This document shows, piece after piece, positions 34,938-43,604 of a DNA stretch of 64,000 bases. This DNA comes from Pseudomonas berkeleyensis (GTDB lineage: Bacteria > Pseudomonadota > Gammaproteobacteria > Pseudomonadales > Pseudomonadaceae), in NCBI RefSeq assembly GCF_014109765.1, contig NZ_CP059139.1, forward strand, positions 1,612,001-1,676,000, read 5' to 3'. Under the pieces are notes generated by a model. That model had not been told where the DNA came from and searched no databases. It saw only the letters and a list, made by a program, of their open reading frames with translations. The stretch's first letter is position 1; each line of letters begins with the position of its first letter. The position numbers and the translations under genes were made by a program.

Positions 34938-36680
34938 TCCATCGAGAATATGCAGGCTGTAACCCGGTATCGCCTTGGCATGACGCTTGGCTTCGGAGGC
35001 AAGCTCCGCCAACCTCGAGGCGTCCAGTTGCGCGCAATCATCGCTGTGCAGGTAGACCACACCGATGGAGAGTGACAGCAGCGCATACTCCTGGCGCTGG
35101 CCCTGTCGATTGTGTGCGCTGAAGCAGCCGGCCTGCAGGTGTTCTTCCCGATAGAACCGCCGGCACTGACCCTGGAAATCCTCGATCAGACGGCCAAGCT
35201 TGTCGCGCCAATCGCTGGTACCGAGCACCAGCATGAAGTCGTCGCCGCCGATATGGCCGACGAAGTCACGCGCGGGATCCACCTTGTCGTTCAGGCACTG
35301 GGCCAGGCACAGCAGCACCTCGTCGCCCTTGGCATAGCCATAGATATCGTTGAAGGGTTTGAAGCTGTCGATATCGACGTAACACACCGCCGCCTCGCGC
35401 TGTTGTTGCAGCAGGCGAGTGAGGCACTGCTGGATCGGTACGTTGCCCGGTAGCAAGGTCAGTGGGTTGGCGTGGCGCGCCTGTTGCAGTTTTTGCTCGG
35501 TGATTAGCTTGAGCACATCGATGACGCGGCCCAGGCCCCGGTAGCGCCCGCCCTGGATGATGATGAAGTCTTCTTCGATGCGCTGGCGCGCTCGGCTGGT
35601 GAGCAGGCGGCTGACCTTCTGCAGCGATTGCGTCAGCTCCACGGCGAGAAAGTCCTGGCTCATCAGGCGGCTGATCGGCTTGCGGGCGAACAGGTCGGTG
35701 GCGAAGGGTTTGAGCAGGGCTTCGGAGAGCGAGTGACGGTGGACGATACCGACTGGCTGGTTATGCTGATCCAGCACCGCCAACGAGTTGAGATTGGCCT
35801 GAGCGCGGAATGCGTCCAACACCTCGGCGATGGCCGTGTGCTGGTCGACCGCAGGCTGCTCGTTGAGCAGGGCACTGAGGTCGTGACTTTCCTCGCCGAG
35901 GCTGGTCTGGCTGCTTTGCAGTCTCGGTAGCAGTTGCCGGGCGTCACGCGGCGGCTTTTCCTGCGGCCTGCTGAGTAGATAACCCTGCACCAGGTCAACG
36001 CCCATTTCCGCCAGTACCGCCAGTTCTTCAGCTTGCTCGATACCTTCGGCGATCACCTGGGCGCGAGAGGCCGCGGCCATTTTCAGGATGGAGCCGACGA
36101 ATTCGCGCTTCACTGCGTCCAGGTGGATGCCATCGATGAAATGGCGATCGATTTTCACGTAGTCTGGGCGCAGTTCCGACCACAGACGCAGGCTGGAATA
36201 ACCGGCGCCGAGATCATCGAGGGCGATGGAAAATCCCATGGCGCGGTAGTGGTGCAGGGCGTTGTCGAGCAGGCCGAAGTCTTCGGTGGGCGATTGCTCG
36301 GTGAGTTCGATCACCACCTGGCTGGGCGGGATGCCGAAGGCCTGCAGCAGTTTCAGGGTGCGTCCCGGCTGGTGGCTGGGGTCGAGCAACGACTCTGGCG
36401 AGACGTTGAGAAACAGCTTGCCGTCCAGGCCCTGGGCGCTGAAGCCTCTGCAGGCGCTCTTGCGACAGGCCATTTCCAGTTCGCTCAGGCGCCCGGCGTG
36501 GCGGGCCACGGCGAACAGCGTCAGCGGTGAGTGCAGCGGACTGTTCGAGGGGCCGCGAGTCAAGGCTTCATAGCCGAGAATGCGTTGCTCGGAAAGCGAA
36601 ACGATGGGCTGGAACAGGCTGCTGAGGTCGCCGTGAGCGAGGATGTTACCCAGTGCGCTCAACTGCTCGGTGACGGTCAT
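34926..36680 (-). CDS. EAL-CBS-GGDEF cyclic-di-GMP signalling protein
   Basis: 584 residues: an EAL domain (about 10-245), two CBS repeats (about 275-400) and a C-terminal GGDEF-type domain (about 420-580). The EAL domain keeps the catalytic set: YEALTRG, FLNVSPES, IELTEQ, ALDDLGAGYSS, VKIDRHF, IAEGIEQ and VQGYLLSRP, so phosphodiesterase activity is likely. The cyclase motif reads GGDDF, with no RxxD inhibitory site before it. No membrane segment is seen. The plan matches P. aeruginosa PA3258 from memory. The CBS pair may sense an adenine nucleotide. Confidence 0.85.
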   Translation of the reverse strand: MTVTEQLSALGNILAHGDLSSLFQPIVSLSEQRILGYEALTRGPSNSPLHSPLTLFAVARHAGRLSELEMACRKSACRGFSAQGLDGKLFLNVSPESLLDPSHQPGRTLKLLQAFGIPPSQVVIELTEQSPTEDFGLLDNALHHYRAMGFSIALDDLGAGYSSLRLWSELRPDYVKIDRHFIDGIHLDAVKREFVGSILKMAAASRAQVIAEGIEQAEELAVLAEMGVDLVQGYLLSRPQEKPPRDARQLLPRLQSSQTSLGEESHDLSALLNEQPAVDQHTAIAEVLDAFRAQANLNSLAVLDQHNQPVGIVHRHSLSEALLKPFATDLFARKPISRLMSQDFLAVELTQSLQKVSRLLTSRARQRIEEDFIIIQGGRYRGLGRVIDVLKLITEQKLQQARHANPLTLLPGNVPIQQCLTRLLQQQREAAVCYVDIDSFKPFNDIYGYAKGDEVLLCLAQCLNDKVDPARDFVGHIGGDDFMLVLGTSDWRDKLGRLIEDFQGQCRRFYREEHLQAGCFSAHNRQGQRQEYALLSLSIGVVYLHSDDCAQLDASRLAELASEAKRHAKAIPGYSLHILDGSVA

Positions 36681-36706
36681 GGTGTTCTCGATCTGCCGGA
36701 AAACGA

Positions 36707-36731
36707 AGGGGCCGGTTTTTGGCCGGCCCCT
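36707..36731 (-). terminator. terminator of prc (minus strand)
   Basis: A 9-bp stem AGGGGCCGG/CCGGCCCCT with a 7-base loop lies 52 bases past the prc stop. On the minus strand it is followed by TCGTTTTCC. Confidence 0.7.
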
Positions 36732-36782
36732 GCATTTCACGACAGTTCGATGACGATTTGATGACGTTAGACTACTTGCCTG

Positions 36783-38864
36783 TCAGTGCAGCGCCAGCGA
36801 CGGGTTCAACCCCAGGTAGTCGAGCAGGATACGGCCGGACTCGGCCAGGTAGGCGTCGTCTTCCGGTGTGCTCTTCTCGTCGGCGACTGGCAGTGCATCC
36901 TCGTCTTCTTTCGCCAGTTCCTTGAGCGGTTCTTCGCCCTTGGCCTCGCGACGGTTGTTCTCCAGTGCCAATTGCTTGGCCTCGACTTCCGCCTGGCGCG
37001 CACGGCGCGTCTTCTCGTTGAGGCTGACGGTGGTTTCGGCCATCAGCTTCTTGGCCAGGGTCAGGCGGTCACGGGTGAAGACGAAGTCCGGATCCTTGGC
37101 GGTGCGCTGGTCATGGCGCGCCTTGAGCTCGCTGAGGAACGGCTTGATCGGATCCAGCTCGGGCGTGATGGCCGGGCGAATGCTGTCCCAGGGCAGGGCG
37201 GCGGGCAGGGCGCTTTCGCCGATGTCCTTGGTGTCCATGACATCCGGGTAGAGGATGTCGGGGATCACGCCCTGGTGCTGGGTGCTCTGGCCGGAAACGC
37301 GGTAGAACTTGGCCAGGGTCAGCTTCAGCTCGCCATGGTTGAGCGGCTGGATGGTCTGCACGGTGCCTTTACCGAAGGTCTGACCGCCGAGGATCAGCGC
37401 ACGGTGATAGTCCTGCATGGCGCCTGCGAAAATCTCCGAGGCGGAGGCGGACAGGCGGTTCACCAGAACGGCGAGTGGGCCATTGTAGTAGATGCCCTTG
37501 TTCTCGTCGGCGAGCACATCGACACGGCCGTCGGCGTTGCGCACCAGTACGGTTGGGCCTTGTTCGATGAACAGGCTGGTCAGTTCGGTGGCCTCCTGCA
37601 GGGAGCCGCCGCCGTTGTTGCGCAGGTCGATGACCACGCCATCGACTTTCTCGGCCTGCAGTTCGTCGAGCAGGCGTTTGACGTCGCGGGTGGTGCTCTT
37701 GTAGTTCGGATCGCCGGCACGGAAGGCCTTGAAGTCGAGGTAGAAGGCCGGCAGTTCGATCACGCCGAGCTTGTAGTCACGACCATCGTGCTGCAGGTTC
37801 AGCACCTTCTTCTTGGCAGCCTGCTCTTCCAGCTTGACCGCTTCACGGGTGATGGTGACGACCTTGCTGGTCTGGTCACTGGGCGGATTGCTCGCCGGGA
37901 TCACTTCCAGGCGCACGGTCGAACCTTTCGGGCCACGGATAAGTTTGACCACTTCATCCAGGCGCCAGCCGATCACGTCGACCATTTCACCAGTACCCTG
38001 AGCGACGCCGACGATCTTGTCGGCCGGGGCGATCTGCTTGCTCTTTTCAGCCGGGCCAGCTGGCACCAGGCGTACGACCTTGACGTGCTCGTTGTCACTC
38101 TGCAGAACGGCGCCGATACCTTCGAGCGACAGGCTCATGTTGATATCGAAGTTTTCCGCGTTGTCCGGCGAGAGGTAGGTGGTGTGCGGGTCGTAGGTGG
38201 TGGCGAAGGCGTTGATGTAGGCCTGGAACACATCTTCGCCACGGGTCTGCTTGAGGCGCGCTGCCTGATTCTTGTAGCGCTTGGTCAGCAGTTCCTGAAT
38301 ATCCTTGGTGTCCTTGCCGGCGATCTTCAGGCGCAGTACTTCGTCCTTGACGCGTTTGCGCCACAGGTCATCGAGTTCGGCGCGGTTTTTCGCCCAGGGC
38401 GCTTTCTCGCGATCCACTTCCAAGGTTTCGTCGATGCTGAAGTCGATCTTGTCGACGCCCTTGGCGAGCTCTGCCAGGGCGAAGTCGATCCGCTCCTGCA
38501 GGCGCGTCAGGTGACGGCGATAGATGGCGAAACCGGGTTCGAGGTCGCCGCTTTTCAGCAGGTCATCGAACTTGGTGCGCCACTGGTTGAATTCGGCGAT
38601 GTCGGCCGCGGTGAAATAGCTGCGCGTCGGATCGAGCAACTTCAGGTAGTTGTCGTAGATCTGGATCGAGCGTTCGTCGTTCAGCGGCGGCTTGTTGTAG
38701 TGATGCCGCCGCAGCAGCTCCACCACGTTGAGGCTGGCAATCACCTGCTCGCGATCTGGCTGCAGATATTCCCAGCTGGCGGCAGTGGTGGTCTTGGCGG
38801 CCAGCGGTAGAGCGCTGAGGCCAAGGACAAGGGCGAGGGCGGTGCTTGCGAGAGAGCGCTTCAT
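36783..38864 (-). CDS. prc: periplasmic carboxy-terminal processing protease Prc (AlgO)
   Basis: 693-residue S41 protease with a signal peptide (MKRSLASTALALVLGLSALPLAA). A PDZ domain (SLEGIGAVLQ...VVRLVPAGPAEKS) precedes the catalytic domain, with the Ser in NRLSASASEIFAGAMQDY and the Lys in GQTFGKGTVQ. Prc degrades periplasmic proteins with nonpolar C-termini; in P. aeruginosa the homologue AlgO (PA3257) degrades mutant MucA and promotes alginate production. The start at 38864 gives the signal peptide directly; an ATG at 38897 is upstream. It lies beside the EAL-CBS-GGDEF gene as in P. aeruginosa. Confidence 0.92.
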   Translation of the reverse strand: MKRSLASTALALVLGLSALPLAAKTTTAASWEYLQPDREQVIASLNVVELLRRHHYNKPPLNDERSIQIYDNYLKLLDPTRSYFTAADIAEFNQWRTKFDDLLKSGDLEPGFAIYRRHLTRLQERIDFALAELAKGVDKIDFSIDETLEVDREKAPWAKNRAELDDLWRKRVKDEVLRLKIAGKDTKDIQELLTKRYKNQAARLKQTRGEDVFQAYINAFATTYDPHTTYLSPDNAENFDINMSLSLEGIGAVLQSDNEHVKVVRLVPAGPAEKSKQIAPADKIVGVAQGTGEMVDVIGWRLDEVVKLIRGPKGSTVRLEVIPASNPPSDQTSKVVTITREAVKLEEQAAKKKVLNLQHDGRDYKLGVIELPAFYLDFKAFRAGDPNYKSTTRDVKRLLDELQAEKVDGVVIDLRNNGGGSLQEATELTSLFIEQGPTVLVRNADGRVDVLADENKGIYYNGPLAVLVNRLSASASEIFAGAMQDYHRALILGGQTFGKGTVQTIQPLNHGELKLTLAKFYRVSGQSTQHQGVIPDILYPDVMDTKDIGESALPAALPWDSIRPAITPELDPIKPFLSELKARHDQRTAKDPDFVFTRDRLTLAKKLMAETTVSLNEKTRRARQAEVEAKQLALENNRREAKGEEPLKELAKEDEDALPVADEKSTPEDDAYLAESGRILLDYLGLNPSLALH

Positions 38865-38991
38865 GCTGATTCGACGTAGTGGCAAGTGATAACGCATATT
38901 AGGCCGTAATTGAGGGCGCCAGGTTCCGTTGGCGCTAAGCGAAAGCCCGACGGTCAGCGTCGGGCTCGTTCACTTGCACTATGGAGGCAGC

Positions 38992-39954
38992 ATGAAGGCA
39001 TTGCAAGGCGTCGAAGGGCGTGCGGAATGGCTGGAGCAACCGGCACTGGCATGTGATGCGGGGCAGATCAGGGTCAAGGTGGCCGCCGCTGGGCTCAACC
39101 GCGCCGACCTTCTGCAGCGCGCCGGCCTGTATCCACCACCGCCAGGTGCCAGCCAGGCGCTTGGGTTGGAATGCTCCGGTGTGGTCATCGAAGTTGGCGC
39201 CGGTAGTGCCTGGCAGGTTGGCGATCAGGTCTGTTGTTTGCTGGCTGGCGGCGGCATGGCCGAAGAGGTGGTGCTCGATGCACGCCATGCATTGCCGGTG
39301 CCCGAAGGTGTCAGCCTGGTGGAGGCGGCTGTATTGCCGGAGGTCTATGCCACCGCCTGGCTCAACCTGTTCCAGCTCGGCGGCCTGCGGCCAGGTGAGA
39401 AGGTGTTGTTGCATGCCGGAGCCAGCGGCGTCGGCTCTGCTGGTATTCAATTGTGCAAGGCATTCGGCAGCCCGTGCTGGGTCAGCGTCGGTTCGGCCGA
39501 ACGTCTGGCTTACTGCGAGGCGCTCGGTGCCCAGGGTGGCGCGCTGCGTGGCGAGGATCTGCAAAGCCTGCGCGACTTCGGCCCCTTCGACGTGATTCTC
39601 GATCCGGTAGGTGGGCAATATGCGCAGCTCAACCTCGAACTGCTGGCGCGTGATGGGCGTTGGATCAACATCGGGCTGATGGGCGGCCGCGAAGCCACGC
39701 TGGATCTGGCGCAGGTATTGGGCAAGCGCATTCAGCTGATCGGCTCGACCCTGCGCAATCGTGATGACCAGTTCAAGGCCGATCTGTTGCGCGATCTGCA
39801 GCAGCATGTCTGGCCGCTGTTCGCCGAGGGGCGATTAAAGCCGCAACTGGAGCGCAGTTTTGCGATCAAAGACAGTGAAGCGGCATTCGAGACACTCGCT
39901 GGTAACCAAGTGGCAGGTAAACTGGCGCTGCTGATCGATGCCGATCAGGTTTGA
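38992..39954 (+). CDS. zinc-independent NAD(P)H quinone oxidoreductase (MDR family)
   Basis: 320 residues of the medium-chain dehydrogenase family. The quinone-oxidoreductase pattern is NRADLLQRAGLYPPPPGAS, GLECSGVV, a coenzyme fold LLHAGASGVGSAGIQLCKAFG (about residue 140) and FDVILDPVGG. It resembles human PIG3 (TP53I3). The ATG at 38992 follows GGAGG; an upstream ATG at 38981 opens only four codons. A perfect 9-bp hairpin AGCCCGACG/CGTCGGGCT lies in the leader (38944-38966). It is divergent from prc. Confidence 0.87.
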   Translation: MKALQGVEGRAEWLEQPALACDAGQIRVKVAAAGLNRADLLQRAGLYPPPPGASQALGLECSGVVIEVGAGSAWQVGDQVCCLLAGGGMAEEVVLDARHALPVPEGVSLVEAAVLPEVYATAWLNLFQLGGLRPGEKVLLHAGASGVGSAGIQLCKAFGSPCWVSVGSAERLAYCEALGAQGGALRGEDLQSLRDFGPFDVILDPVGGQYAQLNLELLARDGRWINIGLMGGREATLDLAQVLGKRIQLIGSTLRNRDDQFKADLLRDLQQHVWPLFAEGRLKPQLERSFAIKDSEAAFETLAGNQVAGKLALLIDADQV

Positions 39955-39965
39955 TTCAGGTCTCC

Positions 39966-39989
39966 AGCCCGCGTCTGGCGCGGGCTTTT
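39966..39989 (+). terminator. Rho-independent terminator after the quinone oxidoreductase gene
   Basis: Stem AGCCCGCG/CGCGGGCT with a TCTGG loop, followed by TTTTCC. Confidence 0.8.
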
Positions 39990-40110
39990 CCATCGATTGG
40001 CGTATTCAATCGATATCATGGCCGTAATCAATAAGCATTTTTCTGTTAGGTAGCTAAGATAGCACCTGTAGATTTTCAACCCCTCACAGAAACCTCAGAA
40101 GGAGTCAGCA

Positions 40111-40674
40111 ATGTCCCTCATCAACACTCAAGTGCAACCGTTCAAGGTCAACGCTTTCCACGCTGGCGAGTTCGTCGAGCTCACCGAGCAGTCCCTGCTG
40201 GGCAAGTGGTCCGTGCTGATCTTCATGCCGGCTGCCTTTACCTTCAACTGCCCGACTGAGATCGAAGACGCTGCCAACAACTATGCCGAGTTCCAGAAGG
40301 CCGGTGCCGAGGTCTACATCGTGACCACCGACACCCACTTCTCGCACAAGGTATGGCACGAAACTTCGCCTGCCGTTGGCAAAGCCCAGTTCCCGCTGAT
40401 CGGTGACCCGACCCACCAGCTGACCAACGCTTTCGGCGTGCACATTCCGGAAGAAGGTCTGGCACTGCGTGGCACCTTCGTGATCAACCCGGAAGGCGTG
40501 ATCAAGACTCTGGAAATCCACTCGAACGAAATCGCTCGTGACGTTTCCGAGACCCTGCGCAAGCTGAAGGCCGCTCAGTACACCGCCGCTAACCCGGGTC
40601 AAGTCTGCCCGGCCAAGTGGAAAGAAGGCGAAGCCACTCTGGCTCCTTCGCTGGATCTGGTTGGCAAGATCTAA
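40111..40674 (+). CDS. ahpC: alkyl hydroperoxide reductase subunit C (peroxiredoxin)
   Basis: 187-residue 2-Cys peroxiredoxin reducing H2O2, organic hydroperoxides and peroxynitrite. The peroxidatic Cys 47 is in FTFNCPTE and the resolving Cys 166 in QVCPAKW. The start follows GAAGGAGTCAGCA. A TAAGAT -10-like box at 40055-40060 with no good -35 suggests an activator-dependent promoter; OxyR is the usual one, but I could not define its site. ahpF follows after a 232-base gap that holds a palindrome and a hairpin. Confidence 0.95.
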   Translation: MSLINTQVQPFKVNAFHAGEFVELTEQSLLGKWSVLIFMPAAFTFNCPTEIEDAANNYAEFQKAGAEVYIVTTDTHFSHKVWHETSPAVGKAQFPLIGDPTHQLTNAFGVHIPEEGLALRGTFVINPEGVIKTLEIHSNEIARDVSETLRKLKAAQYTAANPGQVCPAKWKEGEATLAPSLDLVGKI

Positions 40675-40790
40675 AAACGGCTTCAGAGCTGCTGCGCTCG
40701 GCTAGGCAGCGTTGTAATCAGACTAGGGCTTGGCCCTCAGCAGATTACGCCTTGTCTAGCCGTCGCTCGCGACGCTCTGAAATCCGTTTT
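40674..40790 (+). repeat. large palindrome between ahpC and ahpF, related to the MITE-like family
   Basis: The ends AAAACGGCTTCAGAGC and (inverse) AAAACGGATTTCAGAGC pair. The left arm CTGCTGCGCTCGGCTAGGCAGCGTT resembles the left arm of copy E (CTGCTGCGCGTCGGCTATGCAGCGTT, shown here only for its shared CTGCTGCGC and GCAGCGTT parts), and the middle contains AGGGCTTGGCCCT. No TNA duplication is visible, so this may be a decayed copy. It begins on the last base of the ahpC stop. Confidence 0.5.
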
Positions 40791-40842
40791 GCAATTGCTA
40801 CCTGCGCTGTTTGGGCCATCAACCGGCCCTTGTGGTGCCCGA

Positions 40843-40871
40843 TGCCCGGGCGCGATCCGTCCGGGCATTTT
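40843..40871 (+). terminator. terminator/attenuator hairpin before ahpF
   Basis: Stem TGCCCGG/CCGGGCA with an 11-base loop, followed by TTTTA. It lies 36 bases before the ahpF start, so it would limit read-through from ahpC. Confidence 0.65.
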
Positions 40872-40906
40872 ATTGCCCGAATTTTTGTATTTGAGGAATT
40901 TCCGCC

Positions 40907-42463
40907 ATGTTGGACGCCAATCTTAAAGCCCAGTTGAAGGCCTACCTGGAAAAGGTCACCCTGCCGTTCGAGATCGTTGCGTCCCTCGATGACGGCGCGA
41001 AATCCCAGGAGCTGCTCGGGCTGCTGCAAGACATCGTCGGCCTGACCGACAAGATCACCCTGAAGACCGATGGCAACGACGCCCGTCGTCCGTCGTTCTC
41101 GCTGAATCGCCCTGGTGCGGATATCGGCCTGACGTTCGCCGGCATCCCCATGGGCCATGAGTTCACCTCGCTGGTACTGGCGTTGCTGCAAGTGGGCGGC
41201 CACCCGTCCAAGCTGGACGCCGACACCATTGCGCAGATCAAGAGCATCGAAGGCAAGTTCGAGTTCGAGACCTACTTCTCGCTGAGCTGCCAGAACTGCC
41301 CGGACGTGGTGCAGGCACTGAACCTGATGGCAGTGCTCAATCCCAATATCCGCAACGTCTCCATCGACGGCGCGCTGTTCCAGGAAGAAGTCGAGCGTCG
41401 CCAGATCATGGCCGTGCCGAGTATCTACCTGAATGGTGAGGTGTTCGCCTCCGGCCGTATGGAGGTGAAGGAAATCCTCGCCAAGATCGATACCGGTGCC
41501 GCCAACCGCGACGCCGAGAAGATGAGCGCCAAAGACGCCTTCGACGTGCTGGTGGTCGGTGGTGGCCCGGCGGGTGCTGCTGCTGCGATCTACGCTGCGC
41601 GCAAGGGCATCCGTACCGGTGTTGCCGCCGAGCGCTTCGGCGGTCAGGTGCTCGACACCATGGCCATCGAGAACTTCATCTCCGTCAAGGAGACTGAAGG
41701 CCCGAAACTGGTGCGTGCCCTCGAAGAGCACGTCAAGGAATACGAAGTCGACATCATGAACCTGCAACGCGCCTCGGCCCTGGTGCCGGCGGCTGCCGAA
41801 GGCGGTCTGCACGAGGTCAAGTTCGAGAGCGGCGCTTCGCTCAAGGCCAAGACCGTGATTCTGGCCACCGGCGCCCGCTGGCGCGAAATGGGGGTGCCGG
41901 GCGAGCAGGAATACAAGGCCAAGGGTGTGTGCTTCTGCCCGCACTGCGACGGTCCGCTGTTCAAGGGCAAGCGCGTGGCGGTGATCGGCGGCGGTAACTC
42001 CGGTGTCGAGGCTGCCATCGACCTGGCCGGTATCGTCGCTCACGTGACCCTGCTGGAGTTTGCCGACACCCTGCGTGCCGATGCCGTGCTGCAGAAGAAG
42101 CTCTACAGCCTGCCGAACGTGACTGTGATCAAGAGCGCGCAGACCACCGAGGTCAAGGGCGACGGGCAGAAGGTCAACGGCTTGGTGTACAAGGATCGCA
42201 CCACCGAGGAACTGCACACCGTCGAGCTGGAAGGCATCTTCGTGCAGATCGGTCTGCTGCCCAACAGTGACTGGCTCAAAGGTACCGTCGAGCTCAACCG
42301 TTTTGGCGAGATCGTCGTCGATGCCAAGGGCAACACCAACGTGCCGGGCGTGTTCGCTGCCGGTGACGTGACGACTGTGCCGTACAAGCAGATTGTCATC
42401 GCCATGGGCGAAGGTTCGAAAGCGTCGCTCTCGGCCTTCGATCATCTGATCCGCCACAGCTGA
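40907..42463 (+). CDS. ahpF: alkyl hydroperoxide reductase subunit F
   Basis: 518-residue flavoprotein disulfide reductase that recycles AhpC with NADH. The N-terminal double-thioredoxin domain has [10 protein letters not shown] (redox CxxC). The FAD domain has [19 protein letters not shown], the active-site CxxC is in [13 protein letters not shown], the pyridine-nucleotide fold is [19 protein letters not shown], and FAAGDVT closes the FAD site. The length is standard. It lies downstream of ahpC on the same strand with an intervening attenuator-like hairpin, consistent with AhpC being made in excess. Confidence 0.95.
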   Translation: MLDANLKAQLKAYLEKVTLPFEIVASLDDGAKSQELLGLLQDIVGLTDKITLKTDGNDARRPSFSLNRPGADIGLTFAGIPMGHEFTSLVLALLQVGGHPSKLDADTIAQIKSIEGKFEFETYFSLSCQNCPDVVQALNLMAVLNPNIRNVSIDGALFQEEVERRQIMAVPSIYLNGEVFASGRMEVKEILAKIDTGAANRDAEKMSAKDAFDVLVVGGGPAGAAAAIYAARKGIRTGVAAERFGGQVLDTMAIENFISVKETEGPKLVRALEEHVKEYEVDIMNLQRASALVPAAAEGGLHEVKFESGASLKAKTVILATGARWREMGVPGEQEYKAKGVCFCPHCDGPLFKGKRVAVIGGGNSGVEAAIDLAGIVAHVTLLEFADTLRADAVLQKKLYSLPNVTVIKSAQTTEVKGDGQKVNGLVYKDRTTEELHTVELEGIFVQIGLLPNSDWLKGTVELNRFGEIVVDAKGNTNVPGVFAAGDVTTVPYKQIVIAMGEGSKASLSAFDHLIRHS

Positions 42464-42481
42464 TCGGTTGCTACATGAGTG

Positions 42482-42512
42482 AAAAAGGCCACCCCAAGGG
42501 GTGGCCTTTTTT
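42482..42512 (+). terminator. strong terminator after ahpF
   Basis: A 14-bp stem AAAAAGGCCACCCC/GGGGTGGCCTTTTT closes around AA and is followed by one further T. It starts 19 bases past the stop. Confidence 0.85.
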
Positions 42513-42555
42513 GTGGCTGGTGGGCGTGCTCGTGCGGTAGCGATGGGCCGCTCTT

Positions 42556-42605
42556 GTAGGGTGCGCCATGCGCACCGGTATCACGGTGCGCACGGCGCAC
42601 CCTAC
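42556..42605. repeat. REP-like long palindrome, GTAGGGTGCGCC type
   Basis: GTAGGGTGCGCCATGCGCAC... pairs with ...GTGCGCACGGCGCACCCTAC over about 22 bp with one mismatch and a short loop (GTATCA). Partial copies lie at 27118-27138, 54318-54338 and 57110-57130. Confidence 0.75.
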
Positions 42606-42619
42606 GGGTGAGGCATCCC

Positions 42620-43462
42620 TCAGCGCTTCAGACCGCCCAGGGTCAGGGGCATCTGGCGGTTCACGTCCTTGTACAGCAGGTAGCGGAAGCGGCTCGGGCC
42701 GCCGGCATAGCAGGCCTGCGGGCAGAAGGCGCGCAGCCACATGAAGTCACCGGCCTCGACCTCGACCCAGTCCTGGTTCAGGCGATACACCGCCTTGCCT
42801 TCCAGCACGTACAGGCCGTGCTCCATGACGTGGGTTTCGGCGAACGGAATCACGCCACCCGGCTCGAAGTTGACGATATTGACGTGCATGTCATGGCGCA
42901 TGTCCTTGATGTCGACGAAGCGCGTGGTGCTCCAGCGGCCTTCGGTACCCGGCATGACGATCGGTTCGATGTCCTGCTCGTTGGTGACGAAGGCTTCCGG
43001 ATAGGGCACGCCTTCGACCGGTTGGTAGGCCTTGCGCAGCCAGTGGAAGCGCACGGCTTCGCTGCCGTTGTTGCGCAGCGACCAGTCGCTTTGTGGTGGG
43101 ATGAAGGCGTAGCTGCCCGGACGCATGGCGTGCTGAGTGCCGTTGAGGGTCAGGCTGAACTCGCCTTCGACGACGAAGATCACGCCCTCGGCAGTGGCAT
43201 CCAGTTCCGGCTTGTCGCTGCCGCCGTTCGGGCCGACTTCGACGATGTACTGCGAGAAGGTTTCGGCGAAACCGGTCAGCGGGCGGGCGATGACCCACAT
43301 GCGCATGTTGTCCCAGAACGGCAGGTGGCTGGTGACGATGTCACGCATCACGCCTTTGGGAATCACGGCGTAGGCTTCGGTGAACATGGCGCGGTCAGTG
43401 AGCAGTTGCTCCTGACCTGGGTGGCCGCCATGCGGGGCGTAATAGTAGGGAGACTTGCTCAT
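42620..43462 (-). CDS. allE: (S)-ureidoglycine aminohydrolase (bicupin)
   Basis: 280-residue two-cupin enzyme that releases ammonia from (S)-ureidoglycine, giving ureidoglycolate in allantoin breakdown. The first cupin includes EGVIFVVEGEFSLTLNG; the second has the metal ligands in IPFAETHVMEHGLYVLEGKAVYRLNQDW. The N-terminal YAPHGGHPGQEQLLTDRAMFTEAYAVIPKGVMRDI is family-typical. The start at 43462 gives MSKSPYYYAPHGG. No other allantoin or urate gene is nearby; a divergent LysR gene is the only partner seen. Confidence 0.88.
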   Translation of the reverse strand: MSKSPYYYAPHGGHPGQEQLLTDRAMFTEAYAVIPKGVMRDIVTSHLPFWDNMRMWVIARPLTGFAETFSQYIVEVGPNGGSDKPELDATAEGVIFVVEGEFSLTLNGTQHAMRPGSYAFIPPQSDWSLRNNGSEAVRFHWLRKAYQPVEGVPYPEAFVTNEQDIEPIVMPGTEGRWSTTRFVDIKDMRHDMHVNIVNFEPGGVIPFAETHVMEHGLYVLEGKAVYRLNQDWVEVEAGDFMWLRAFCPQACYAGGPSRFRYLLYKDVNRQMPLTLGGLKR

Positions 43463-43604
43463 CGGGCGATGGCCTCTACGGGTTGATGACGCAGGGCTCG
43501 ACCCCGCGCGGGAAACTGACTGGGACACTATAAGGAGATCGTGAACCGATTCGTAAATTAAATAGTAGAATGCTGGTCAGTGGATTTCATGATGGGATGT
43601 CGCC

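Noticed and set aside
36786..38810. 674-residue plus-strand frame opposite prc
   Set aside because: It is a mirror of the GC-rich prc codons on the other strand. prc has complete protease motifs and a signal peptide; the mirror frame has none.
40005..40060. OxyR binding site before ahpC
   Set aside because: An OxyR site is expected from the family, but I could not find a four-part ATAG/CTAT pattern with correct spacing, so no site is claimed.
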